Assembly: GCF_014202505.1 (NCBI RefSeq)
Contig: NZ_JACHGW010000001.1
Coordinates: forward strand, 1,426,001-1,490,000
Direction of reading: 5' to 3'
DNA length: 64,000 nucleotides
DNA from: Armatimonas rosea
Lineage (GTDB): Bacteria > Armatimonadota > Armatimonadia > Armatimonadales > Armatimonadaceae
Below the pieces are notes generated by a model that worked only from the letters and a program-made list of their open reading frames with translations, was not told where the DNA came from and ran no database searches. Below are positions 34,401 to 41,976 of this stretch, piece after piece (the first letter of the stretch is position 1; the number at the start of each line of letters is the position of its first letter). The translations under genes were made by a program, and so were the position numbers.

Positions 34401-35627
34401 GGTGCGGTAGAGGTCGAAGCTCAGTGGGCTGAGGGGCGCATCTCCGGTGTCGTCGCTGGGGGGTGCCCAGACAACCCGCAGGGCTCCGGGGGTGGTCCGC
34501 GATGGAACGGCGATCACGTTGGTGACGGGGCCAGGGGTGCGCAGGTCCTCCAGCGAGACCGCGAGCTTGGCCGGGGTGCTCTCGCGGCCAAAGGCATCGG
34601 TGAGGATCACGCTGTAGTTGAGATTGGTCGCTCCGACCGTCTGTGGAAGGGGAACCGTGGAGTCGATAAAGCTCACCATGGGCGCGATATGCTTCCCATC
34701 GAGCTTGCCGGTCGTGTCTACCGTGGGCTGGAAGGCGATACGCAGCGGGGTCTCGTTGAGCTTCTTGCCCTCGCGGTAGACCGCGTAGGTCGCCCCGACC
34801 AGCGCCTCTTCCTCCGTGGCGGTGAGGGGCTCCCAGTGCAGGGCGATACTGGTCTGGCTCAGCTGGACGCCGTTGAGCTCCGCAGGGGCGGGTGGGGTGA
34901 GGCTGCCTGAGGCGGGCACTTGGACCGTGGCGATATCGCCGGGGAGCTCCTTGCCCTGCTTGTCCACGGCGCGGAGGGTGTAGGTGTAGGCGACACCGGC
35001 ACGGGCGGTCTTGTCGATAAAGGCCAGCCCAAACTTCTGCGCCGCCTCGTAGCTGGTCAGGGCGGAGAGAAGCACCTGGATGCGGGCGCTGTTGATCTGC
35101 TCCTCCACCGTGAGCGGGACACCTCCCTTCAGGTCCGCGGGGGCCTTGGGCGGGGCGAGGCGCTTGCGGTAGGCAATCACCTTGGGAGCCTGTGCGGCAG
35201 CCTTCGCCGCCATCTGCGAGCCGCGCACCCCGGGCTCGGACTGGACATCCTGGAGCTTTTGCTTGAAGTCCGCAAAGGCCTCCTTGCTGGAGAGGGTTGT
35301 CTCGGTGCTGGTGCGCGCAATCGCCTGACCAAAGAGCTTGTTTGCGGCTCCCGAGCGGGTGCCCGGCGCGAGCTTGGCATCGAGATTGAACTTCGCATCC
35401 AGCTTGATCGGGCTCTCGTTGAGGGGCTTGGTGGGCTGGTCGGAGCGGTAGAGATTGACTCCCCCCTCCGGTAGCCAGCCCTGTGTGACCATCCAGAGAA
35501 GCCGGACCTGGGGGCGCTCTTTGACCACCGTGCGCGCCGCCATGAGCTCAAGCTGGTTCTGGGCCCAGGCCCCGCTCGCCAGCGTGAGCGCAAAGACAGG
35601 CGCGAGCGTCTTTAGTTGTAGGTCCAT
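31440..35627 (-). CDS. giant exported fibronectin type III repeat protein
   Basis: 1395 aa. ATG 35627, with AAAGGA 6 nt upstream, gives a clean signal peptide (LAPVFALTLASGAWAQ). Several FN3-like modules follow (ELNGVQLSQTSIALHWEPL, VTNVIAVPSRTTPGALRVVW, YRVVPVSRWGVEGPETPVT, YVLERATQKLTD). Low-complexity Ala/Pro linkers lead to two C-terminal DUF4352-like domains (LTLAVKNIGKDSYEFGYQ, IVTLALKNKAIEESKAEY). It probably acts as an extended surface or periplasmic adhesion/scaffold protein. It overlaps the upstream gene by 16 nt. Confidence 0.78.
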   Translation of the reverse strand: MDLQLKTLAPVFALTLASGAWAQNQLELMAARTVVKERPQVRLLWMVTQGWLPEGGVNLYRSDQPTKPLNESPIKLDAKFNLDAKLAPGTRSGAANKLFGQAIARTSTETTLSSKEAFADFKQKLQDVQSEPGVRGSQMAAKAAAQAPKVIAYRKRLAPPKAPADLKGGVPLTVEEQINSARIQVLLSALTSYEAAQKFGLAFIDKTARAGVAYTYTLRAVDKQGKELPGDIATVQVPASGSLTPPAPAELNGVQLSQTSIALHWEPLTATEEEALVGATYAVYREGKKLNETPLRIAFQPTVDTTGKLDGKHIAPMVSFIDSTVPLPQTVGATNLNYSVILTDAFGRESTPAKLAVSLEDLRTPGPVTNVIAVPSRTTPGALRVVWAPPSDDTGDAPLSPLSFDLYRTESNQPEVALTTPTTRIGNTPISTSLLQAPELKDITLRDFLKVMPQWEAMLTTSVDLSSLGNLGGGIIPAIFSKDELTALRDQPLTEVLRRLTDLQTSTTDTVRANAAKNFLTVHAQDPNALRFFLDTTGVPDKNYSYRVAACYTTNPSHHGTPAQSAVTALPSTAAPAAPAAGWSLSATFAKGAGSFGYLQDGTSPTLRTSGRVGAETMTSVLAAKQAKRAGAGKPGGFVAGNDAKAKFGPSGTKLFKPTTTKAIAGKVTVKWQPAVFTSPTTYRVYRAVATGLFPTAPIASAGQVPQPKAPLNPKLGMPQKPGFKDIVQQRLAPVKYFENYPSVPRQNYVLLGETTKTEFTDTLGVSQRTHYHYRVVPVSRWGVEGPETPVTDVLVPATLPPSTPTLLSAVVDELQDDGRVRLAISPGPANENITRYAVFAKAVDAAARVVQREQSRTHVASTQNLPIRQAPTLSQSRLRNLSMKDLKANGGALLRTLLDPQGYVKIGEVAASANREQPLTFVDTKTPPRVPMAYRVVAINEDQIGSQPSNVLDGTALKVRCESPRSFTSVLAHDSTTGTPQAELHWQAPASEVPASYVLERATQKLTDTAAPNFIKLPSPTGLQLLDGDVRSGRKYTYRLRAVDSEGLFSEPLTATVVVPALAAASFGDPAPSTTPAPPPPVAPVKPNPVEPTGELLPRSKSAQFGKWYRYDTDNRWAFSILTAEYTTAAFVWGPKDDTRLFYPTPQEKFIKLTLAVKNIGKDSYEFGYQSLIGHGVSADGNNGPDFQNFKRTDNGNQSQQLLPAGKTTTVEAIVTVSATGAAKAIHVGETVFPLGEGNTVASLPPFLSKDGVTVAAEVPAQRGQAYPGARFEAAFVGITRSSAMFGDQALEDGKEFVIVTLALKNKAIEESKAEYQTFTLTLYDTDDDKYTADKPYKETKPEPVTAPLAPTGTDGDSRLVRYLFTVPKGASFKRMTLREGDARTYVYPQGELK

Positions 35628-38600
35628 TCGATATCCTTTGCAAAGGGCAGCGAGAGCGTGTGCCCCTTGATCGTGAAGCCGAGGTCGGCGTAGGCCTGAC
35701 CGTGGATAGAGAGCTTGTCTTTGGTGGCCGAGCCTGTCAGGTCCGCCTCCAGCACCGCAGAGATTCCGATATCGGGGACATTGAAGGCAAAGCCCCACGC
35801 GGGATCGACACGGATGCCCGATGCCTTGCCCTTGAGCAGGGCGTAGAGATAGAACTCCCCAGAGGCATTGAGGTTATCGTCGAGGGCCGGGCTCCCTGGC
35901 TTGGGACTCCCCAGACCGGCGAAGCCGACTTTGAGCCAGCCTAGCGCATCGAACTCCCCGTCGAGTGTGTACTGGTACTTGATGGTCGCCACATGCACAT
36001 CCGCGATCGTCGCATCGTAGGTCTGTGCCCCGCCCGAGTCGGCGTGGAAGGTCTGGTGGATCTTGAGCCCCGCGAGGAACTCGCCCTTGTTCAGGTCCAC
36101 GCTGATCGCGCCTTGGATGGGCTCGAGGCCGCGGATCTTGAGGGTCACCGGGTCGCTGATGGACAGACTGCGGTGCGCGGTGACTCCGTTCTGGGTGGTC
36201 TCCGGTCCCAGGTTGATCGGCCCGCCCAGCTTGGCGAAGAAGACCCGGCTGTTGGTGTCCTGCTCAAAGCCCTTGTCGGTGTTGGGGTCGTACTTGCCGA
36301 TCTTGAAGAGGAACGGCGCGTGGAGCCGCATCAGGGTCTTGTCGATCACCTTGCCCGAGGCATCTTTGTAGGGCTTGCCCATGGCGTCTTTGTCGTCTTT
36401 TTTCGGGATACAAAGATCGGCGACCCCGCGGATCTGGAAGGTGTTACTGAGGCCGTCGTAGCTGATCGCCGCGCTCAGCACGCGGTTCATCTTGTCGGGG
36501 CTCGCGGGGACCTCGGCGGGCATGGGGTCGGCGAGGTAGCAGTCGCCCTGGAGGGTGAAGGTGAGCTTACCGATATCGGCGACCAGGGTGATATCGCCCC
36601 AGACCGGTGCGGGAGTCGCCACGGTGCCCAGCCGGACACTGGCGAGCGCAATGATATTGGGCAGGCCGCTCGCCGATGGCTTGCCGTCAATCGCGGCGAG
36701 ATCGGGGACTACTTGGTAGGAGCGCCCCGGAATGCCGACCGCTCCGGGCACCTCGGACGTAATGTTGTAGCCGACTCCGCCGCCGAAGCCGTAGAGCGCG
36801 AGCCCGGACTGCCCCAGGGGAATGAGCGGGCTGGTGCTGCTGAAGCTGCCCATCACAAACCAGCAGTTGCGCGCGACCAGGAACTCCACCGTGCCGCCGG
36901 GGCCGGAGTCGCTGTCGGGGTCGCCCCCGAGGATGGGCAGGGAGATCGAGACCTGGCCGTCCACCACCTTGAGGGGCTTGTTACCACTGAGCATCAGCGG
37001 AATCTTGTCGCCGACATTCAGGGCCTTACCCCCCGACCGCCCCGCGACGGTCCGGGTGATGTAGCCATCGGTCTGCTCGATATAGCCGCTGACATGGACA
37101 ATGTTCTTGACGTCGCAGTCGATCCCGATACGGCCAATATTGATATCGCCGTTGTCGAAGATCGTCAGCCCATCGAAGTCCGCGGAGGCCTGCACGGGGA
37201 GGTCGCCGCTGAGCTCGACACTGCCAGTTAGCCCCACCCAGGCGTGCTGGGTGCCTGGTCCGATCCCGCCAAAGCCGATCTGGTCGGCCTCCAGGCAGAC
37301 CGGCCCGATATCGAGCTTTGTGGAGGCGGGCAGGTCGATCCAGAGCGAGTCGAGGGCGAACTTGCCCTGGGAGTCGATCTGCAAGCCCTTGACCTGAACC
37401 GCCACTCCCTGCACCGACTCGGGGGCCTTTTCGGTGAAGCTCCAGTTTCCTGAGAGCCCCAGGGTTGTCGCGGCGGGCTTGGTGCCGCTGGCGGGGGTGT
37501 GTAGAACCGTGCCATCCTCGATCTCTAAGATGGCGTTGAAGCTATCCAGGTAGACCTTGCCGGTCTTGACATGGAGCGAGGCCAGCCCCGTGTTGCTCAC
37601 CGAGCCGTCCACATCGAGCTTGGGGGCGGCGGCCGCCTTCCCCGACGGGTCCGGTGGGCCGCCAAGGCCGTTGAGGGCCAGGGAGGCCGCGATCGTACAC
37701 TCCTTGAGGCTGTTGCGCTGGACCTTGACACTGAGCTTCTTCAGATCGACAGGGAAGTCCTCAATACTGAGCTTGCCGCCGCTCACCTCCGCCGTGCCCG
37801 TGAAGCCGTTGTTGTCGATCCAGGCATTGGAGACCTTCACCGTAACCGGCACCGAGCTACCCGGCGTCTTGGGCGCGCTGGGGTCCGGAGCGGCGCTGGG
37901 ATCGACCGGGGCGCTCGGGTCCTGCTGGATGGTCTCGGGTAGGGTCAGGGTTGCTTTCTTGACAAAGACCCCCTCCCAGCTGGGGCCACCGGGGACTCCC
38001 GCAGGGCTTCCCGCCTCTGAGAAGTCAAGGGTCGCCTCGGTGATCGCGACCTTGAAGCCCTTGAAGAGTGCGGTGACGGGCTTCTTTAGCTCGGCCTGGA
38101 AGCCATTGGTCGAGAGATCGAACTTGACCTCCTCCGCCGTCACCCGCTTGCTATCGTCGGCGCTGGGCGGTGTGCTTGGGACACGGGTGAAGTCTTGCGG
38201 GAGCTCGATATCGCAGGTGAGGGTAAAGCCCTTGGGGAGATTGTTCTCCATGTCCAGAGTCACCGCCGACGGGCTCTTGAGGACGATATTAAAGTCCGCG
38301 GGCTTCATCAGGGAGATGGTGTAGGGGAACTTGATGCCGTCGCGGCGGCCACGCGCCACGGCGGCGGGAACCAGCCTGCGGGTGCTGGCCACTTGGGCTG
38401 GGGCCTGCCCCGCGGGGGCGGTCTTGAGCTGAGCGCCCTTAAAGCTCACTTGGCCATCGGTGTTGACGGAGGCACTCGCCACGGAGAGGGTGAGGGGGAC
38501 GGGGTTGTTGTCGCCGGTGAGCATGCCGGGAATCGGGGCCTGGACCGTGACATCGCCCAGCTCCATCTTCGCATCGTCGTCGTCGCTGCCCGGCGTGTGG

Positions 38601-39190
38601 CTGTAGCTGACCTTGACACTGCTGGCGGAGAGGAGAATCCCCCCGGGGAGCTTGATAGGGAGCTTGCTGGCGGGCAGGTTCGATGTCACTGTGAAGCTGA
38701 TCGCCCCGTTGCGCTGGATCGTCAGCGGCGCGACATCCACCTCGATAGGGTTGCCGTCTTTGTCTTTGACGGGAAGCACCAGCGCCACCCCACCCGAGCC
38801 CGAGGTTCCCGCCTTCTCCAGGACAATCCCAGAGGGGTTGGCGGTGAGCTTGGTCCTTGCCTGAATTTTTAGCCCAAGGCCGGTCCCAAAGAGATTGCGG
38901 AGCGTGTGCTCCCGGTTGAGGGTCTCGGAGCCGCCATTGACATACCCGGCGGAGTCGGCGCTGAAGGCGGGGACATTGGGGATCGAGTCGAGGGGAACCT
39001 CGGGGAGGTCGTGGCCGGCGACATGGACGGCGAGCTTGTTGCCTGTCTTGACCACCATCCGGAGCCCCCCGGCATCGGGGATACTCAGCAGGATCTTATC
39101 GGGCTCGGGCGGTGGGTCGGCGGCACGAGCCAGGGCGACACTAAGAAGGCTTAGCGTCAGCGCTATCGGAAGGAGTTTCAGTGCTCTCAT
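35612..39190 (-). CDS. giant exported beta-rich protein, family not recognised
   Basis: 1192 aa with signal peptide (LPIALTLSLLSVALARAADPPP). The body is almost entirely beta-strand/glycine-rich, in units such as GVAVQVKGLQIDSQGKFALD and GLTIFDNGDINIGRIGID. A central ALYGFGGGVGYN segment is reminiscent of DUF6603-type proteins. The C-terminus is LGFTIKGHTLSLPFAKDIEWTYN. No catalytic motif is seen. It overlaps the ArsR-like gene by 50 nt and the FN3 gene by 16 nt. The name of the fold is uncertain; its size and context suggest a surface structure. Confidence 0.6.
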   Translation of the reverse strand: MRALKLLPIALTLSLLSVALARAADPPPEPDKILLSIPDAGGLRMVVKTGNKLAVHVAGHDLPEVPLDSIPNVPAFSADSAGYVNGGSETLNREHTLRNLFGTGLGLKIQARTKLTANPSGIVLEKAGTSGSGGVALVLPVKDKDGNPIEVDVAPLTIQRNGAISFTVTSNLPASKLPIKLPGGILLSASSVKVSYSHTPGSDDDDAKMELGDVTVQAPIPGMLTGDNNPVPLTLSVASASVNTDGQVSFKGAQLKTAPAGQAPAQVASTRRLVPAAVARGRRDGIKFPYTISLMKPADFNIVLKSPSAVTLDMENNLPKGFTLTCDIELPQDFTRVPSTPPSADDSKRVTAEEVKFDLSTNGFQAELKKPVTALFKGFKVAITEATLDFSEAGSPAGVPGGPSWEGVFVKKATLTLPETIQQDPSAPVDPSAAPDPSAPKTPGSSVPVTVKVSNAWIDNNGFTGTAEVSGGKLSIEDFPVDLKKLSVKVQRNSLKECTIAASLALNGLGGPPDPSGKAAAAPKLDVDGSVSNTGLASLHVKTGKVYLDSFNAILEIEDGTVLHTPASGTKPAATTLGLSGNWSFTEKAPESVQGVAVQVKGLQIDSQGKFALDSLWIDLPASTKLDIGPVCLEADQIGFGGIGPGTQHAWVGLTGSVELSGDLPVQASADFDGLTIFDNGDINIGRIGIDCDVKNIVHVSGYIEQTDGYITRTVAGRSGGKALNVGDKIPLMLSGNKPLKVVDGQVSISLPILGGDPDSDSGPGGTVEFLVARNCWFVMGSFSSTSPLIPLGQSGLALYGFGGGVGYNITSEVPGAVGIPGRSYQVVPDLAAIDGKPSASGLPNIIALASVRLGTVATPAPVWGDITLVADIGKLTFTLQGDCYLADPMPAEVPASPDKMNRVLSAAISYDGLSNTFQIRGVADLCIPKKDDKDAMGKPYKDASGKVIDKTLMRLHAPFLFKIGKYDPNTDKGFEQDTNSRVFFAKLGGPINLGPETTQNGVTAHRSLSISDPVTLKIRGLEPIQGAISVDLNKGEFLAGLKIHQTFHADSGGAQTYDATIADVHVATIKYQYTLDGEFDALGWLKVGFAGLGSPKPGSPALDDNLNASGEFYLYALLKGKASGIRVDPAWGFAFNVPDIGISAVLEADLTGSATKDKLSIHGQAYADLGFTIKGHTLSLPFAKDIEWTYN

Positions 39191-39758
39191 GGGTCCCCGT
39201 TTCGTGATTTGGCTTGGGGGAGAGACCGTGCATTAAGTACATCAGCGAGACCTGGCGGCTTCCGGGAGTCTCGGCGGGAACGGAGAGCGCCTGGAACTCA
39301 TCGCTGAGCTCGAAGAGGCGCTTGATCAGCTTCGCTTCATTCTCGGGAGTGTGGTTTGTAATATAGTGGTAGGCAACCACGCCGTGAGGGTCTCCAACTT
39401 CATTCCAGGTGTTGCGGTAGAGATCCAGCGCCGCCTGGAGCGGGGCAGAAAAGTAGGCCGAGCTTCGGTCTTCGTCGGGAGCGACAAACCCCCCGATCGC
39501 GGCGCGGTAGAGCTTCTCGGTGAGGGGGCCTTTTTGCCGTGTCCCCGCCAGCTCGATCATGCCAACCTCTAGGAGCTTCATCGTGTGGAAGTAGAGCTTC
39601 CCCGATGCCACCTTCAGCTCTTTGGCGAGCTCCTCATTGGTGAGGGAGCCCTCGCCCAGAACCCGGAGAATGCCCAGCCGCAAGGGATGTGAGATCGCCT
39701 TGAGGCGTGCTGGGGTGTCCAGCACCATGATGGGTCGCTCTGGGGTGTTTTCTGCCAT
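39141..39758 (-). CDS. ArsR-like winged-helix regulator heading the exported-protein operon
   Basis: 205 aa. Winged helix at residues about 10-90: DTPARLKAISHPLRLGILR, GSLTNEELAKELKVASGKLY, FHTMKLLEVGMIELA. A C-terminal effector/dimer domain (about 100-190) lacks the metal-binding Cys pairs of classical ArsR. ATG 39758 starts at MAENTPERPIMVLD; the ORF reads much further upstream antisense to the PhyH gene and that part is not coding. Its 3' end overlaps the 1192-aa gene. It probably autoregulates through the palindrome at 39851-39880. Confidence 0.8.
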   Translation of the reverse strand: MAENTPERPIMVLDTPARLKAISHPLRLGILRVLGEGSLTNEELAKELKVASGKLYFHTMKLLEVGMIELAGTRQKGPLTEKLYRAAIGGFVAPDEDRSSAYFSAPLQAALDLYRNTWNEVGDPHGVVAYHYITNHTPENEAKLIKRLFELSDEFQALSVPAETPGSRQVSLMYLMHGLSPKPNHETGTHESTETPSDSADAKPS

Positions 39759-39850
39759 TAAATTGCCGATGCTATTTTTGCTAGCGCTTCCCCAAGTATA
39801 TCCGATTTCCTTTCGTCTTTGCCATAGAATAGTTAAACGGCAGTGTTTTG

Positions 39851-39890
39851 TATGTCGCCATAGTATAATATGGCGACATATTTTTGTCAA
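39851..39890 (-). promoter_or_regulatory. consensus promoter with overlapping 12-6-12 palindromic operator
   Basis: On the minus strand TTGACA (39890-39885), a 17-nt spacer and TATACT (39867-39862) form a near-consensus promoter for the regulator-led operon. A perfect inverted repeat, 39851-39862 (TATGTCGCCATA) with 39869-39880, covers the -10 region and spacer. A related half-site (GCCATAGAATAG) lies near 39822-39833. The spacer also reads TATAAT on the plus strand, so the plus strand might share control. Confidence 0.8.
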
Positions 39891-39950
39891 GCAATTTCTG
39901 AAGTATTTCTCAAGGAGCCGCGCGTGGGCCTCTGGGGTATGCTGGAGAGC

Positions 39951-40715
39951 ATGGAACTTAGCAAGACACAGGTCGCCTTTTTCCGCGCCAAGGGCTGGCT
40001 CACGGTCGAGGATTTCTGGAGCGCACCGGAGGTCGCGGCGATGCGCACCGAGCTGGAGCGCCTCAAGGCCGAGGGCAAGCTTCGCAATGTCGCCACCGAC
40101 GGCGACGGCAAGACACACTCGACCACGAAGGTCAATCTCCAGCTCTGCCCGATGTGGCCGCACTCCGCGCTGTTCAAGGCGATGCCCTTTGCTCCCAAGG
40201 TGGTCGCGGCGATCGAGGCGCTGATCGGCGCTCCCGCACTCTTGCACCTGGATCAGGTCTTTCTCAAGCCGGGCAAGCACGGGACGGGGACCAACTGGCA
40301 CCAGGACAATGCCTACTTCCAGATCCCCGATCCGCTCAAGGGGACCGCGCTCTGGACCGCCGTCCACGATGCGACTCTTGCGAACGGCACGCTTCAAGTC
40401 ATCCCCCGCGCCTTCGCCGAGCCGCTTCCCCACGAGCGCGATGGCTTCTCCGACCACCACATCCGGTGCTGGCCCGACGAAACCAAGGCCCTTCCTGTGG
40501 AGATAAAGGCGGGGGGAGTGATCTTTTTCTGCTACGGCACGCCCCACGCGACCGGTGCCAACACGACCGACCACGAGCGCGCGGGAGTCGCCCTACACTT
40601 CCTCAACACGGATCAAAATGGCGAGGCGCGCAGTGGCTTTGAGCCTGGCAAGCGCCCCGCGCTAGTCGCCGATGGCGCGGCCTGGGACGCCCAAGTCGCC
40701 TCCGTGCTCGCATGA
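39951..40715 (+). CDS. phytanoyl-CoA dioxygenase (PhyH) family Fe(II)/2-oxoglutarate oxygenase
   Basis: 254 aa. Double-stranded beta-helix oxygenase: WHQDNAYF supplies the His and Asp iron ligands and GTPHATGAN the distal His. The substrate is unknown. ATG 39951 lies 7 nt after TATGCT (39938-39943); the longer ORF starts inside the operator palindrome. It overlaps the next gene by 4 nt. Confidence 0.87.
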   Translation: MELSKTQVAFFRAKGWLTVEDFWSAPEVAAMRTELERLKAEGKLRNVATDGDGKTHSTTKVNLQLCPMWPHSALFKAMPFAPKVVAAIEALIGAPALLHLDQVFLKPGKHGTGTNWHQDNAYFQIPDPLKGTALWTAVHDATLANGTLQVIPRAFAEPLPHERDGFSDHHIRCWPDETKALPVEIKAGGVIFFCYGTPHATGANTTDHERAGVALHFLNTDQNGEARSGFEPGKRPALVADGAAWDAQVASVLA

Positions 40716-41797
40716 AGCAAGTAAGCTGGCGCACAGAGAAAGATGCGGTCTTTGTCGAGGCGAGGGCGCTGCACCGGCCGCTCTTTGTGCTCTTTGCCTG
40801 CCCCAAAGAGAAGCGCGCCGCCCCGATCCTGCGTGCCGAGAGCCCCGCGCTGGCCCACCTGCTCACCGAGCGCTTTCTCTCGGTCCACTACAGCAGCCTC
40901 AAGGGGATCGACCTGAGCCTCTTTCCCTTTGACTACGAGCAGCAGCTCATGGGGCTCGTGCTAACTCCCTTGGGCACGACTCTCGCCCGCTGGGGCGGCC
41001 GCGACCAGGGCTCGGTCGCCTCGCTGGTCGCGTTTCTGACACGCGTCCAAGCAATTCCCTGGCCCAAAGAAATCCCACCCGCTCGTCCAGGCCAGACAAT
41101 CGCCCAGCGCTACCCACGCTTTGCCCGCACGCCTCGCGCCGCCGAGGCCTGCTACCACTGCCACTACGCCCAGGATGCCGCGATCACGGAGCAGCTCGCC
41201 GCTAAGACATTCCAGAAACTCTCGCTCTACCGCTATCCGCCGCCCTCCGTGCTGGGCCTGACCCTCGGCGACGACAACCAGGTTCTGGCGCTCGCTCCGG
41301 GCTCCCCCGCGCAGAAAGCGGGCCTGCATGTCGGGGAGCGCCTCGCACGGCTCAACGATAAAAGTCTCTACAGCGCCGCCGATCTCTCCTACGCGCTAGA
41401 TGCCCTGCCCGCCGCCACCCGCACGCTCTCGCTCAATGGCAAGCGTCTCACGCTCCCCAAGAACTGGCGCACCTACGACATCTCCTCCCGCCCGTCGCAG
41501 GGCTTAGTGCCGCCGCTCTTTGGCTTCTGGGAAGAGCCCGCCTCTGGTAGCAAGACCCTCGCGCTCAAGGTCACGTTTCTTTTCACCGGCGAGCGCTGGC
41601 GCGCCTCGCAAGGCGACCTAAGAGTGGGGGATATCATTGTCGCCGTGGACAACAAAACACTCCCACAAATGAGCGCCTCGCAGTTCCACACCTGGCTCCG
41701 CATGAACAAAGAGGTCGGGCAGAGCGTCACCCTCACCGTCCTCCGCGACGGCAAACGCCTCTTGATCGCTCTGCCCTGTTTGGCGCTGGATGGTTGA
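40712..41797 (+). CDS. PDZ-domain protein with CxxCH motif
   Basis: 361 aa. The N-terminal 120 residues resemble a thioredoxin-like fold without CxxC (FVEARALHRPLFVLFACPKEKRAAP). A CYHCHY motif follows near residue 150, then two PDZ-like modules (LALAPGSPAQKAGLHVGERL and RASQGDLRVGDIIVAVDN). CxxCH normally binds c-type heme or metal, but no signal peptide is seen, so heme attachment is doubtful. Co-translated with the PhyH gene. Confidence 0.65.
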   Translation: MKQVSWRTEKDAVFVEARALHRPLFVLFACPKEKRAAPILRAESPALAHLLTERFLSVHYSSLKGIDLSLFPFDYEQQLMGLVLTPLGTTLARWGGRDQGSVASLVAFLTRVQAIPWPKEIPPARPGQTIAQRYPRFARTPRAAEACYHCHYAQDAAITEQLAAKTFQKLSLYRYPPPSVLGLTLGDDNQVLALAPGSPAQKAGLHVGERLARLNDKSLYSAADLSYALDALPAATRTLSLNGKRLTLPKNWRTYDISSRPSQGLVPPLFGFWEEPASGSKTLALKVTFLFTGERWRASQGDLRVGDIIVAVDNKTLPQMSASQFHTWLRMNKEVGQSVTLTVLRDGKRLLIALPCLALDG

Positions 41798-41801
41798 GAG
41801 G

Positions 41802-41969
41802 GCCATCTCCCCGCGCCTTAGAGCGCTTCCCCTCTTCCCCTCGCCGTTCGTTCCTCACTGGGAAGAGGGGCACCCGGAAAGCCTACCATGATAGGCCAGC
41901 CTCTCTTCCTGCGAGGTACGAGCAACAGGGGAAGAGAGGTGGCGAGCCCTAGCGAGGCGGAGAGATGGC
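41802..41969. repeat. compound palindromic repeat: two inverted copies of one unit
   Basis: Fills the gap between convergent genes. Outer arms are 41802-41809 and 41962-41969 (GCCATCTC/GAGATGGC). Inside, 41829-41839 pairs with 41860-41870, and 41900-41909 pairs with 41930-41939. The right half has the same order of motifs as 25268-25348 and the left half is its inverse, giving a REPIN-like doublet. Confidence 0.75.
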
Positions 41970-41976
41970 AAGCAAT

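Noticed and set aside
39759-40574. N-terminal extension of the ArsR-like regulator by 270 residues
   Set aside because: The extension is antisense to the PhyH gene and runs through the operator/promoter. The winged helix begins right after ATG 39758.
40712-41797. c-type cytochrome
   Set aside because: There is a single CxxCH but no signal peptide or other heme-protein features, so it is described only as a PDZ protein with a CxxCH motif.
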